NCBI RefSeq assembly: GCF_003732425.1
Contig: NZ_MOBX01000001.1
Coordinates: forward strand, 211,402 to 275,401
From: Pseudomonas fluorescens
GTDB lineage: Bacteria; Pseudomonadota; Gammaproteobacteria; Pseudomonadales; Pseudomonadaceae
Length of the DNA stretch: 64,000 bases
Reading direction: 5' to 3'
Below, piece by piece: positions 28,447 through 38,454 of this stretch. Position 1 is the stretch's first letter; every line of letters starts with the position of its first letter. A model generated the notes under the pieces. It was not told the DNA's origin. It saw only the letters and a list, made by a program, of their open reading frames with translations, and searched no databases. The position numbers and the translations under genes are program-made.

Positions 28447-28512
28447 AAGACCGTATCAGTTGGCTTCGTACCATAGGACATCAGACATTTCTAACGTCCT
28501 TTCGGAGCCCCC

Positions 28513-29211
28513 ATGAACAAGTCCTTGCTCAGCGCCTCGCTGTTTGCCCTCGCGCTCGCAGCCCCGCTCGCCCACGCCCACGAAGCCGGTGACATTCTCA
28601 TCCGCGCCGGTGCGATCACCGTCAACCCGAAGGCCGACAGCTCCAGCGTCAAGGTCGATCAGGGGCCGTTGAGCGGTGCCAATCTGGGCGGCAAGGCGAC
28701 CATGAGCAGCGACACTCAACTGGGTCTGAACTTCGCTTACATGCTCACCGACCACGTCGGCCTCGAACTGCTCGCGGCCACGCCGTTCGAGCATGACGTC
28801 AAGCTCAAGGGCACTGCCCTGCCAGCGGCCAACGGCAAGCTCGGCACCCTGAAACACCTGCCGCCAACCCTCAGCGTTGTGTACTACCCGCTGGACTCGA
28901 AGTCGCCGTTCCAGCCGTATGTCGGTGGCGGTATCAACTACACCTGGATCTATGACGAACACGTCGGCAGCGAGGCCAGTGCCAATGGTTTCAGCAACTT
29001 CAAGGCAAAAAACTCCTGGGGCCTGGCCTGGCAGGTCGGCGCAGACTACATGCTGACCGACAACATCATGCTCAACGCCCAAGTGCGTTACATCGACATC
29101 GACACCCGCGCCACCGTCGAGAACAACGCCGTTGCACCGGGCACTCGCGCACGGGTCAACGTGGATGTGGATCCGTTCATCTACATGGTTGGCTTGGGCT
29201 ATAAGTTCTAA
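28513..29211 (+). CDS. oprG: OmpW-family outer-membrane protein OprG
   Basis: A 232-residue eight-stranded barrel with a signal peptide (SLFALALAAPLAHA), the mature start HEAGDILIRAGAITVNP, the conserved FAYMLTDHVGLELLAATPF and a terminal aromatic (VGLGYKF). OmpW/OprG proteins let small hydrophobic or amino-acid molecules cross the outer membrane by lateral or central routes. CGGAG precedes the ATG. A likely Anr box upstream suggests induction at low oxygen. It ends before a strong bidirectional terminator. Confidence 0.94.
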   Translation: MNKSLLSASLFALALAAPLAHAHEAGDILIRAGAITVNPKADSSSVKVDQGPLSGANLGGKATMSSDTQLGLNFAYMLTDHVGLELLAATPFEHDVKLKGTALPAANGKLGTLKHLPPTLSVVYYPLDSKSPFQPYVGGGINYTWIYDEHVGSEASANGFSNFKAKNSWGLAWQVGADYMLTDNIMLNAQVRYIDIDTRATVENNAVAPGTRARVNVDVDPFIYMVGLGYKF

Positions 29212-29345
29212 GTCGAGTTATCGAACGTTCACGTGGTGGTGAATGAGGCTTGGTGGTGAGCAGACTTGAAACTGAAGGCGACTGCTACGCAGTCGATCGG
29301 GGATAAATCCCCTCGCCACAGGGATAGCGACAAATTCCGGCCGTG

Positions 29346-29375
29346 AAAAAGGCGCCTGTCAAAGGGCGCCTTTTT
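29346..29375. terminator. Bidirectional terminator between oprG and the SDR epimerase gene
   Basis: AAAAAGGCGCC and GGCGCCTTTTT form a GC-rich stem with A and T tracts on either side, so it works on both strands. It sits between convergent genes. Just upstream (29290-29322) is a degenerate, single family-B-like repeat. Confidence 0.85.
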
Positions 29376-29391
29376 CATGTCCGCAATAAAG

Positions 29392-30321
29392 CTATTTGCC
29401 GAGCAACCGCGCCAGCCCTACGCTCATCGGCGTCTGCTGCGGCAGCTTGAAGCGCTCCAGCAAACGAGCGTTATTCGCCCGTGAATGACGGATGTCGCCC
29501 GAACGCGCCGGGCCATAGCTGATCGGCGGCAGTTCACCGACCACCGCTTGCAGCGCTTCAAGCATCTGCTTGAGGCTCATCGACTGATTCCAGCCGACGT
29601 TCACCGGGCCGACTTCCACTTCCGGCTTTTCGATTGCCTGGACCAGCAGATAGACCAGGTCTTCAACGTAGAGGAAATCGCGCGTTTGCTCCCCGTCACC
29701 GAACACGGTGATCGGCAGGCCTTTCTGTGCGCGCTCGCTGAAAATGCTGATTACCCCGGAGTACGGCGAGGACGGATCCTGGCGTGGGCCAAAGATGTTG
29801 AAGAAGCGGAAAATCACCGGTTCCAAGCCATGCTGGCGGCGATAGAAATCGAAATAATACTCACCCGCCAGTTTGTCCGAAGCATAAGGCGTCAATGGGG
29901 CTTTGGGCGTGTCTTCATCAATCGACTCACCCTCGCCATTGTTGCCGTACACCGCTGCACTGGAGGCGTACACCACACGCTTGACGCCGGCCAGACGCAT
30001 AGCCTCGCAGACGTTCAGTGTGCCAATGAAGTTGCTCTGATGCGTCTTCACCGGATCGTCCACCGAAGCCTGCACCGACGCCACGGCGGCGAGGTGGGCA
30101 ACAGCGCTGCAGCCTTGCATCGCCCGGGCAACCAGCGCGACGTCCGCCACGTCACCGACAATCAGTTCAACCTTGGGATTATCCAGTGGCAGATTGCTGC
30201 GCTTGCCCGTCGACAAATCATCGAGCACTCGTACCGAATGCCCCTTCGCAAGCAAGGCATCAGTCAGGTGCGAGCCGATGAAGCCGGCACCACCGGTGAT
30301 TAAAACAGTCTTTTCAGCCAT
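29392..30321 (-). CDS. NAD-dependent epimerase/dehydratase (nucleotide-sugar SDR)
   Basis: A 309-residue extended SDR. The NAD-binding motif is VLITGGAGFIGSHL, the catalytic Tyr-Lys is in TPYASDKLAGEYY, and a Ser comes from VYASSAAVYG. FRFFNIFGPRQDPSSPYSG is typical of UDP-glucose or UDP-N-acetylglucosamine 4-epimerases. The start at 30321 puts the Rossmann motif at residues 6-19 and overlaps the upstream RmlD-like gene by 8 bp. The product probably feeds LPS or exopolysaccharide precursors; the exact sugar is not resolved. Confidence 0.9.
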   Translation of the reverse strand: MAEKTVLITGGAGFIGSHLTDALLAKGHSVRVLDDLSTGKRSNLPLDNPKVELIVGDVADVALVARAMQGCSAVAHLAAVASVQASVDDPVKTHQSNFIGTLNVCEAMRLAGVKRVVYASSAAVYGNNGEGESIDEDTPKAPLTPYASDKLAGEYYFDFYRRQHGLEPVIFRFFNIFGPRQDPSSPYSGVISIFSERAQKGLPITVFGDGEQTRDFLYVEDLVYLLVQAIEKPEVEVGPVNVGWNQSMSLKQMLEALQAVVGELPPISYGPARSGDIRHSRANNARLLERFKLPQQTPMSVGLARLLGK

Positions 30322-31198
30322 GACGGTAGAACCTATCCAATAATCCAGGGAGTGCCGCACGCCAGGCGCGCGGTTTGATCCCGAAAGTGTGCAGAATTTT
30401 CTTGCAGGCCAGCACCGCGTGTTGCGGCTCTTCGGCAGCGTCCGGACGCGCGGCATGGGCCTGGGCGGTCGGTGCTTCGATGGCCAGGGCATGCAGGCTG
30501 CGTGCTTCGGTGAGAATCGCCTGGCCCAGCGCCAGCGGTGTGGTCGCTTCGTGGCCGGCGTAGTGGTAAGTGCCCCACAGCGGCGCGGCGCAGTCGAGTT
30601 GCTTGAGCACGGAGATAATCACGCGCGCAGCATCGTCGACCGGGGTCGGATTGCCGCGGCGGTCATCGGCCAGGAGCAATTCTTCTGGCTGCTCGGCACG
30701 CGCGAGGAAGCGCCCGAGGGTGCCCTCCGGGCTGTCATCGAGCAACCAGCCAAATCGTAGCAATACGTGCTGCGGGCAGGTGGCGCGCACGCTTTGTTCG
30801 ATCCGCCACAACGCCTGACCGCGCAGACCCAGCGGCACCGGTTCGTCTTTTTCGCTATACGCCGTGGCGCGCGAACCATCGAACACCCGATAACTGGAGG
30901 GCTGGACGAGGACGATGTTGTGGTGCTGGCACAGTTCGGCCAGACGCTCGATCGCACGCTCCTGTCCGGCCATGCGGCTTTCGCTGACGGTTTCGGCCTG
31001 GAACCAGTCGAAATAGTAGGCGAGGTTGATCAATGCATCGGGACGGGTGTCGTCGAGCAATTGGGTCAGGCTCGCGGCATCCCAGCCGTTTTCGGGCGGG
31101 CGGGGGGCGAGGAAACCGATGTCTTCCTCTGCACCGAGGCGAATCAGCGCCTGCCCAAGGGCATTTCCGCCGCCCAGTAACATAAGGCGCATTCGCAT
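30314..31198 (-). CDS. RmlD-like sugar nucleotide-binding protein
   Basis: A 294-residue protein with a Rossmann-type start (LMLLGGGNALGQALIRLGAE) and the RmlD-family pieces LLDDTRPDALINLAYYFDW, VLVQPSSYRVFDG and LLRFGWLLDDSPEGTLGRF. In place of the usual YxxxK, the region around residues 115-135 has AYSEKDEPVPLGLRGQALW, where Tyr and Lys are not in catalytic spacing, so it may bind rather than reduce a sugar nucleotide. It overlaps the epimerase gene, implying a shared pathway. Several ATGs lie near the start; 31198 is the longest. Confidence 0.8.
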   Translation of the reverse strand: MRMRLMLLGGGNALGQALIRLGAEEDIGFLAPRPPENGWDAASLTQLLDDTRPDALINLAYYFDWFQAETVSESRMAGQERAIERLAELCQHHNIVLVQPSSYRVFDGSRATAYSEKDEPVPLGLRGQALWRIEQSVRATCPQHVLLRFGWLLDDSPEGTLGRFLARAEQPEELLLADDRRGNPTPVDDAARVIISVLKQLDCAAPLWGTYHYAGHEATTPLALGQAILTEARSLHALAIEAPTAQAHAARPDAAEEPQHAVLACKKILHTFGIKPRAWRAALPGLLDRFYRHG

Positions 31199-31349
31199 AG
31201 AGTCAGCAGGCCCAGTCTGATTGGAACGATGGCTTTAGCGACGGCTCTTGTGAAACCGTCGTCGATAATTGCCGGAATCGTTGCATTTTGCGGGTTTAGT
31301 GCGCAACCGTCATCCGTAAAGTGTAGATCGCCGGGATTTGAATACCCCT

Positions 31350-31467
31350 GTGGCGAGGGAGCTTGCTCCCGCTGGAGGCCGAATGACTGCCAAATCCAAC
31401 CGGCGCGGTGTAACCGCTGACCTTGCGACGGCTGCGCAGCCGGGCGGGAGCAAGCTCCCTCGCCACA
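31350..31467. repeat. REP pair, family B, in divergent gap before lhr
   Basis: Inverted GTGGCGAGGGAGCTTGCTCC units enclose about 70 bp. The whole 331-bp gap 31199-31529 holds this pair, about 150 bp of unassigned sequence on the left that should contain the promoter of the RmlD-like gene, and about 60 bp before lhr. It is one of the few REPs here lying in a divergent region. Confidence 0.85.
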
Positions 31468-31529
31468 GAAGACAACCGCTTGACCGGCCAGACTTGCATC
31501 TTGCCACCCACGCCCGCATAACTTGAGCC

Positions 31530-34500
31530 ATGAATCTGCCCATCCCCAAGGACGCGGCCCTGGCAGGCTTTCACCCCGCCGTCAGCGCCTGGTTCAGCAA
31601 GACCTTCCCGACGGTCACCGCCGCCCAGGCCCGCGCATGGCCGCTGATCCGCCAGCGCCGTTCGACGCTGATCGCCGCACCCACCGGCTCCGGCAAGACC
31701 CTCACCGCGTTCCTCGCCGTGCTCGACGACCTCGTTCATCGAGGTCTGGAAAATCCCGACGGCCTGCCCGACGAAACCCTGGTGGTCTACGTCTCGCCAT
31801 TGAAAGCACTGTCCAACGACATTCGCATCAACCTGCAAAACCCATTGGCCGGGATCACCGACCACTTGCGGCAGATGAATCTGCCCGAGCTGGCAATCAC
31901 CACCGCCGTGCGCACCGGCGACACCCCGCAAAAAGACCGTGCGGCCATGCGCAAGACCGCGCCACATATTCTGGTGACCACCCCGGAATCGCTCTACGTG
32001 CTGCTCGGCTCGGCGTCGGGACGGAAAATGCTCGGCACCACTCGCACAGTGATCATCGATGAAATCCACGCAATGGCCGCCGGCAAACGCGGCAGTCATC
32101 TGGCCCTGAGCCTTGAGCGACTACAAGCGCTGTGCGCCGAACCGCTGACCCGCATCGGATTGTCTGCCACGCAGAAACCGGTGGAAGCCGTGGCGCAGTT
32201 CCTCGTTGGCCATGATCGTACCTGCGAAATCATCGACATCGGCCATGCGCGGCCTCGGGATCTGGGCATCGAAGTACCGCCCGTGCCGTTGTCGGCAGTG
32301 ATGGCCAACGATGTCTGGGAACGGGTTTACGACCGACTCGCGGAACTCGCCCGCACACATCGCACCACGCTGATTTTCGTCAACACCCGGCGCCTGGCCG
32401 AACGCCTGAGCCGACACCTGAGCGAACGCCTTGGCAAACCTGCCGTAGCCGCGCACCACGGCAGCCTGGCCAAGGAATTTCGCCTCGACGCCGAACAACG
32501 GCTCAAGCGCGGCGAGCTGCAAGTGTTGATCGCTACCGCTTCGCTGGAGCTGGGCATCGATATCGGCGAAGTCGATCTGGTCTGCCAGATCGCCTCCCCG
32601 CGCTCCATCGCCGGGTTTCTGCAACGCGTCGGCCGTTCCGGGCACCAGGTGGGCGGTACGCCCAAGGGCCGTCTGTTCGCCACCACCCGCGATGATCTGA
32701 TCGAATGCGCAGCCCTGCTCGACTGCGTGCGCCGAGGCGAACTCGACACCCTGCACATCCCGGTCGCGCCGCTGGATGTACTGGCGCAGCAGATCATCGC
32801 CGAAGTCAGTTGTCAGGAATGGTCGGAGGACGCGCTGCTGGCGATGTTCCGCAACGCTTCGCCCTACCGCGATCTCGACGAAAAACACTATCAGGCCCTG
32901 CTGAGCATGCTCGCCGAGGGCTACAACGGCCGCCAGGGCATCCGCAGCGCCTACCTGCACCGCGACGCCGTCAGTCGCACCTTGCGGGGCCGTCGGGGTT
33001 CACAACTGACCGCCGTGACCAGCGGCGGCACGATTCCCGACAACGCCGACTACAGCGTGATGCTTGAGCCGCAAGGCCTGAACATCGGCAGCGTCAACGA
33101 AGACTTCGCCGTGGAGAGCATTGCCGGTGATGTATTCCAGCTCGGCAACACGTCCTATCGCATCCTGCGCGTGGAAGCCGGCAAGGTGCGTGTCGAAGAT
33201 GCCCACGGCCAGCCGCCGACCATTCCGTTCTGGCTCGGCGAAGCGCCGGGGCGCAGCGATGAATTGTCATCGGCTGTCGCACGCCTGCAAGCGCAGCTCG
33301 ATGAACTGCTCAGCGCCAGCCCCGGCAATCTGCAACCGGCGCTCGACTGGCTGACGCACAGCCTCGGCCTCAACCTCGCCAGCGCCGAGCAACTGGTCGA
33401 GTACCTGGCCCGGGCCCGGCAAACCCTCGGCGCACTGCCCTCGCAAGACACGCTGCTGATGGAGCGTTTTTTCGACGAGTCCGGCGGCACGCAATTGATC
33501 ATTCATTCGCCGTTCGGCAGTCGCGTCAACCGCGCCTGGGGCCTGGCCCTGCGCAAGCGTTTCTGCCGCACCTTCAACTTCGAATTGCAGGCCGCCGCCA
33601 GCGAAGACGCGATCGTTCTGTCGCTGTCCACCAGCCACAGCTTTGAACTCGATGACGTCTGGCGTTACCTGCACAGCAACAGCGCCGAGCACATCCTTAT
33701 TCAAGCGGTACTCGACGCACCGCTGTTCGGCGTGCGCTGGCGCTGGAATGCCGGGGTGGCGCTGGCATTGCCGCGTTTTACCGGCGGGCGCAAAGTCGCG
33801 CCGCAGTTGCAGCGGATGAAAAGCGAAGACCTGATTGCCAGCGTGTTTCCCGACCAGATCGCTTGCCTGGAAAACCTCGCCGGCGAACGGGAAATTCCCG
33901 AGCATCCACTGATCGAGCAAACCCTCGACGATTGCCTGCATGAAGCGATGGACAGCGAAGGCTGGCTGAATCTGCTGCGGCGCATGGAGCGTGGCGACGT
34001 GCGCTTGATCAGTCGCGATCTGCCGGCGCCCTCGCCGCTCGCGGCAGAAATTCTCAGTGCGCGACCGTACAGCTTTCTCGACGATGCGCCACTGGAAGAA
34101 CGTCGCACTCAGGCAGTGATCAACCGGCGCTGGAGCGATCCGCAATCGACCGATGACCTCGGTGCACTGGATGCGGACGCGATTGCCGCCGTGCGTGAAG
34201 AGGCGTGGCCAACGCCGAACGCTGTGGATGAAATGCATGAGGCGCTGATGAGCCTGGCGTGCATCAGCGAGGCTGAAGTGCAAGCGAACGAAGGTTGGCG
34301 TGCATGGTTGGAAACGCTGACCAGCAGCGGTCGCGCCTGCCGTTTGCAGATCGATTCAGAGCGTTGCTTGTGGTTGGCCCGCGAACGCCTGACCTGTCTG
34401 CAAGCACTTTATCCACAGGCCAAACTGCAACCAGAGCTAGAGGCATTGCCGGGATTCGACGACGCCTGGACGTTCGACGAGGCCTTGGTCGAAGTAATCC

Positions 34501-35819
34501 GCGCGCGCCTCGGTGCTTTCGGCCCACTGCCGCTGCCCGCCATCGCCGAACCACTCGCGCTGCCCACCGCTCAAGTCCATCAGGCCCTCGCGCAACTGGA
34601 GCGCGAAGGTTATGTACTGCGCGGCCCATTCACACCGAAGCTGAAGGTCGAGGAATGGTGCGAACGCCACTTGCTTGCGCGCATCCACCGCTACACGGTC
34701 AAGCGCCTGCGCCGGGAAATCGAACCGGTCGCGTTGCAGGATTTCATGCGGTTTCTGTTCGACTGGCAGCATCTGTCGCCCGCGACGCGCGGCCAAGGCA
34801 GCGCCGTGTTGCCAGCGATTGTCGGCCAGTTCGAAGGCTACGCGGCGGCCGCTTCGGCGTGGGACAGCGACATTCTTCCGGCACGCCTCAAAGACTACTC
34901 ACCGAGTTGGCTGGATGAGTTGTGCCGCAACGGCAAACTGGTGTGGACGCGCCTCAGTGCCCGGCAGAAAGTCAGCGGCACAGCGTTGCGCAGCACGCCA
35001 ATCGTGTTGCTGCCGCGCAGTCAGGTCGGTTTGTGGAGCGCGTTGGCCGAACAGACGCCGGTGAGCGAACTGTCGCCAAAAACCCAGAAGGTCTTTGAAG
35101 CGCTGAGTCAGCACGGCGCGCTGTTTTTTGACGAGCTGATTCATGAAGCGCACCTGCTGCGTACGGAGCTGGAAATCGCCTTGCAGGAACTGGTCGGCGC
35201 CGGCCTGGTGAACGCCGACAGCTTCGCCGGCCTGCGTGCGCTGATCACTCCGCCAAGCAAGCGCCAGCAGCGCAGCAGCCGTCGCGGGCGCGGGGCATTT
35301 GTCGGTGGAATGGATGATGCCGGGCGCTGGGCGTTGCTGCGGCGCGGGGCCGCTGTGGATAACAGCGAAACCCTGGAGCACGTCGCGATGACGTTGTTGC
35401 GGCGTTACGGCGTAGTGTTCTGGCGCCTGCTCGAACGTGAGGCGGATTGGTTACCGAGTTGGCGTGAGTTGCTGCGCACGTTTCATCGGCTGGAAGCGCG
35501 CGGCGAGGTTCGCGGCGGGCGCTTTGTCAGTGGTTTGGCGGGCGAGCAGTTTGCCTTGCCTGAGGCGATTGCGTTGTTGCGCGAAGTACGGCGACGGCCG
35601 CATGACGGCAGTTTGGTCGCGGTGTGCGGGGTCGATCCATTGAACCTGGCCGGGACGTTGTTGCCGGGCGTGAAAGTGCCGGCGTTGGTGAGTAATCGGT
35701 TGGTCTATCGGGATGGTTTGCCGGCGGCGGCGGAGATTGCCGGTAAGCAGCAGTTTTGGCTGGAGCTGGATCAGCCGGAAATGTCTGAGATACGAAACAA
35801 GCTTATTCAGCACCGATAA
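31530..35819 (+). CDS. lhr: Large ATP-dependent helicase Lhr
   Basis: A 1429-residue superfamily 2 helicase. Motif I is APTGSGKT at 50-57, motif II is VIIDEIHAMA, motif III LSATQKP, and the second RecA domain has FVNTRRLAERLS and LELGIDIGEVDLVCQ with QRVGRSGH as motif VI. The Lhr-specific winged-helix and beta-barrel region (SGGTIPDNADYSVMLEPQG) follows, then a long C-terminal extension. Lhr proteins translocate 3' to 5' on single-stranded DNA and unwind RNA:DNA hybrids, acting in DNA repair. E. coli Lhr is about 1540 residues, so this is slightly shorter but complete. It appears monocistronic. Confidence 0.96.
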   Translation: MNLPIPKDAALAGFHPAVSAWFSKTFPTVTAAQARAWPLIRQRRSTLIAAPTGSGKTLTAFLAVLDDLVHRGLENPDGLPDETLVVYVSPLKALSNDIRINLQNPLAGITDHLRQMNLPELAITTAVRTGDTPQKDRAAMRKTAPHILVTTPESLYVLLGSASGRKMLGTTRTVIIDEIHAMAAGKRGSHLALSLERLQALCAEPLTRIGLSATQKPVEAVAQFLVGHDRTCEIIDIGHARPRDLGIEVPPVPLSAVMANDVWERVYDRLAELARTHRTTLIFVNTRRLAERLSRHLSERLGKPAVAAHHGSLAKEFRLDAEQRLKRGELQVLIATASLELGIDIGEVDLVCQIASPRSIAGFLQRVGRSGHQVGGTPKGRLFATTRDDLIECAALLDCVRRGELDTLHIPVAPLDVLAQQIIAEVSCQEWSEDALLAMFRNASPYRDLDEKHYQALLSMLAEGYNGRQGIRSAYLHRDAVSRTLRGRRGSQLTAVTSGGTIPDNADYSVMLEPQGLNIGSVNEDFAVESIAGDVFQLGNTSYRILRVEAGKVRVEDAHGQPPTIPFWLGEAPGRSDELSSAVARLQAQLDELLSASPGNLQPALDWLTHSLGLNLASAEQLVEYLARARQTLGALPSQDTLLMERFFDESGGTQLIIHSPFGSRVNRAWGLALRKRFCRTFNFELQAAASEDAIVLSLSTSHSFELDDVWRYLHSNSAEHILIQAVLDAPLFGVRWRWNAGVALALPRFTGGRKVAPQLQRMKSEDLIASVFPDQIACLENLAGEREIPEHPLIEQTLDDCLHEAMDSEGWLNLLRRMERGDVRLISRDLPAPSPLAAEILSARPYSFLDDAPLEERRTQAVINRRWSDPQSTDDLGALDADAIAAVREEAWPTPNAVDEMHEALMSLACISEAEVQANEGWRAWLETLTSSGRACRLQIDSERCLWLARERLTCLQALYPQAKLQPELEALPGFDDAWTFDEALVEVIRARLGAFGPLPLPAIAEPLALPTAQVHQALAQLEREGYVLRGPFTPKLKVEEWCERHLLARIHRYTVKRLRREIEPVALQDFMRFLFDWQHLSPATRGQGSAVLPAIVGQFEGYAAAASAWDSDILPARLKDYSPSWLDELCRNGKLVWTRLSARQKVSGTALRSTPIVLLPRSQVGLWSALAEQTPVSELSPKTQKVFEALSQHGALFFDELIHEAHLLRTELEIALQELVGAGLVNADSFAGLRALITPPSKRQQRSSRRGRGAFVGGMDDAGRWALLRRGAAVDNSETLEHVAMTLLRRYGVVFWRLLEREADWLPSWRELLRTFHRLEARGEVRGGRFVSGLAGEQFALPEAIALLREVRRRPHDGSLVAVCGVDPLNLAGTLLPGVKVPALVSNRLVYRDGLPAAAEIAGKQQFWLELDQPEMSEIRNKLIQHR

Positions 35820-35822
35820 CCT

Positions 35823-35954
35823 GTGGCGAGGGAGCTTGCTCCCGCTGGGCTGCGCAGCAGCCCCAACAACATTCAACCCGGTATAACCGAAAGAACTGAT
35901 TGGCAGTTTTTGGGGGCGCTTCGCACCCCAGCGGGAGCAAGCTCCCTCGCCACA
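35823..35954. repeat. REP pair, family B, convergent gap after lhr
   Basis: Inverted GTGGCGAGGGAGCTTGCTCC units fill the space between the lhr stop (three bases away) and the convergent mscS-like gene. No other terminator is seen in the gap. Confidence 0.87.
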
Positions 35955-35977
35955 AATGGTTCGGGTTGATACCGGTG

Positions 35978-38056
35978 CTATGGAATTCGAACCTGATCCG
36001 CTACCCCCTCCTGCTGCCGCTTCGGCAACAAAACCTGCTGTGGATAAGTCTGCGCGAAGTGCACCACCGGGCTGTTATCCACAAGCTTTTTCAAGCGCTG
36101 GTTGAACGCCCGGCTCACCGCATACTGCCCACCCGAGACCGTGCGGAACTGTGCCGTCAGCACCACGCCGTTCAAATCCATTTTGTCCACGCCAAACACA
36201 TCCAGCGGCCCTTGCAGGTTGTACTTGAGAAACGGGTCTTCGCGGATCGAATCACCGGTCTCGCGGATCAGCTCGATGGCTTTATCCACATCCGTGTCAT
36301 AGGTGAACTGCACCGAGAAAAACGCAAAGGCAAACTGCCGCGATTGGTTGGTCACCGCTTTGATCTGGCCGAACGGCACCGAGTGCACAAAGCCTTTACC
36401 GTCACGCAACCGCAGCGTGCGAATGGTCAGCCCTTCAACCGTACCGGCATGCCCCGAATCCAGTACGACCCAATCACCAATCGACAGGGTGTCTTCGATG
36501 ATGATGAACAACCCGGTGATCACGTCCTGCACCAGTTGCTGCGAACCGAAACCGATGGCCAGACCGACCACCCCGGCACCGGCCAGCAGTGGCGCAACGT
36601 TGATCCCCAGATTGGCCATGGTGGTGATTGCGCAAATCACCACAAGGATAATTTTGATCGCGTTGCGCAGCAGCGGCAGGATGGTTTTCACCCGCGTACT
36701 CGGTTGCCGCGCCGCGCGCTTGTTGAGCGGCGGCTTCAGCGCTTCCTGAATCGCGGTGTCGAGCACCACCCACAGCAGCCACGTGACCAGGAAGATCAGG
36801 CCGATGCTGCTCAGCGCGTTGCTGATGGCTCGTCCGACCGTGCTGCTCTGGGCAAAATCGAGCAACGACACGCCCCAGATCCGCCCGAGGATATCGATGA
36901 AGGCAATAGCGATGACGATCCGCAGCAAGGCATGCAACAGGCTGAGAAAACGCTCTTTGTAGGCGCTGCTGCGCTGGATCGCCTCGGCTTTTCGTGACTT
37001 GAACAGGTGTTGCAAAATCGTGCTCAGGAACACCGTGCCGATCAGCAATACCGTGGTCAACAACGCGCAGCGCAGGGCTTTCTGATTGTCCTCGCCGATG
37101 CCGATCAGATTGACCGCCGAGACCAGCACCATCAGCACGATTGGCCAGTACCACAGCCCCGAAAAAATCCGCAGCGACTCCTGCAACGAAGGTTGTTTCA
37201 GCCGCTGACTCAGCGAGCGATTGCGGATCAGATGCGCCACCGGCCGACGCAGGCGAATCACCAGCAAGCCGAAAATGATCGAGGCGATCAGCCCGGTGAA
37301 CACTGCAATGCTGCTGGTGATATTGCCGCCCAGTTGCCGGGCGATCTGCGGGCTCGTCAGCGCATCGCTGAGGGCGGCGAGGAAACCGATCAGGAACAGC
37401 GGCCGGGGGCAGTAGTTGCGGATGATCCGTGCCGCCGGACGTTTATGGCCGACGTTGAACATCACCACCACGCACAACAACATCGAGGTGGAAAAAATGC
37501 CGCTGCTGGTGGCGTAGGCCAGACACAGCGCCAGCGCGCGGCCTACCGAAGCTTGCAGGAAATGGCTGACGTAGAGGGTCAGCGGCAGGCAGATCAGTGC
37601 TGGAATGGTGTAAGGCAGCAAATATCCAATCAGATCCTGACTGCGCTGACGGGTGCGGAACCAACGGCCCTCACGCAGGCGTTTGGCTAACAGGCTGCCG
37701 AGCACAGTGAGCAGCGCGAAACTGCCGAGCCAGGTGCCGGACAGCGAGAGGAAATCACCGGCGACGCTCCAGCCCGAGCGGTTCGACGGTTGGTTGACCA
37801 GTTTGTCGACTTCATCGGCGGCGCGATCGGCGCGCAGGCGCCAAGCGTCGACCAAGTGTTCGTTGAGATCGAGTTTGTCCTGGACGTCATCGATGCTCGA
37901 ACTGATCGCACCGAGCAGACCACCCTGCACAATCGGTTCAGGTTTGTCCGCTTCTTCGGCGGCGGCCGGAACACCCGGCAATACCGCGGCGTCGATTTCA
38001 CTGGCGCCGAGAAACAGCAGTGCTCCCAGCAGAATGGCGATCCTGAACTTGACCAA
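35978..38056 (-). CDS. MscS-family mechanosensitive ion channel (YbiO-like)
   Basis: A protein of about 692 residues with a signal-like start (FRIAILLGALLFLGASEIDAA), a periplasmic helical stretch, about ten transmembrane segments and a C-terminal MscS core. The pore helix is LLAGAGVVGLAIGFGSQQLV followed by DVITGLFIIIEDTLSIGDWV, the classical MscS TM3 and beta-domain start. The family releases solutes on osmotic downshock. I chose a TTG start at 38056 because AGGGAG lies nine bases upstream and the signal segment follows; the only earlier in-frame start is a GTG at 38107 with no ribosome site. Length fits YbiO-type channels. Confidence 0.9.
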   Translation of the reverse strand: MVKFRIAILLGALLFLGASEIDAAVLPGVPAAAEEADKPEPIVQGGLLGAISSSIDDVQDKLDLNEHLVDAWRLRADRAADEVDKLVNQPSNRSGWSVAGDFLSLSGTWLGSFALLTVLGSLLAKRLREGRWFRTRQRSQDLIGYLLPYTIPALICLPLTLYVSHFLQASVGRALALCLAYATSSGIFSTSMLLCVVVMFNVGHKRPAARIIRNYCPRPLFLIGFLAALSDALTSPQIARQLGGNITSSIAVFTGLIASIIFGLLVIRLRRPVAHLIRNRSLSQRLKQPSLQESLRIFSGLWYWPIVLMVLVSAVNLIGIGEDNQKALRCALLTTVLLIGTVFLSTILQHLFKSRKAEAIQRSSAYKERFLSLLHALLRIVIAIAFIDILGRIWGVSLLDFAQSSTVGRAISNALSSIGLIFLVTWLLWVVLDTAIQEALKPPLNKRAARQPSTRVKTILPLLRNAIKIILVVICAITTMANLGINVAPLLAGAGVVGLAIGFGSQQLVQDVITGLFIIIEDTLSIGDWVVLDSGHAGTVEGLTIRTLRLRDGKGFVHSVPFGQIKAVTNQSRQFAFAFFSVQFTYDTDVDKAIELIRETGDSIREDPFLKYNLQGPLDVFGVDKMDLNGVVLTAQFRTVSGGQYAVSRAFNQRLKKLVDNSPVVHFAQTYPQQVLLPKRQQEGVADQVRIP

Positions 38057-38126
38057 AACTCCGATCTCCCTTGGCTGAACCTGTAAGGAACTGATCGGTA
38101 ATTGCACAGCAAGTTCAAGAGCGCCC

Positions 38127-38341
38127 TCACCCCAGCCCTCTCCCGGAGGGAGACGGAGCTGACCGAGTTGCCTGCGAGAAGTACACCGACTTGCAAGTCC
38201 GGAGTCGAATTCAAGTTCTGGAAACCATAAAGACCAGCTCCCTTACCCCTTGTGAGGCGAACTCAAACCCTGAAAACCATGCAGATCTGCTCCCTTCCCC
38301 CTCGCCCCCCTTTGGGGGAGAGGGTTGGGGTGAGGGGGAGC
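38127..38341. repeat. Degenerate CCCTCACCCCAGCCCTCTCCC-type intergenic repeats
   Basis: The gap 38057-38454 (about 400 bp) between the divergent mscS-like and DUF72 genes holds no gene. It contains CCCTCACCCCAGCCCTCTCC at about 38127 and an inverted relative, GAGAGGGTTGGGGTGAGGG, at about 38319, next to CCCCCTTTGGGGG, plus GCTCCCTTACCCC-type fragments between them. Pairs of this kind are common in Pseudomonas and may be old small mobile elements. Promoters for both flanking genes should also lie here. Confidence 0.6.
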
Positions 38342-38454
38342 GCTGTTGATCTTCGCCTTGGACGTGACCGTCCGTAACGCCATCGAAACTTTCCCGAGCC
38401 GCCCGCAGTCATCAAAAGATACCGGCAACACGAGGACTTTCGACGGAGGGCGGC

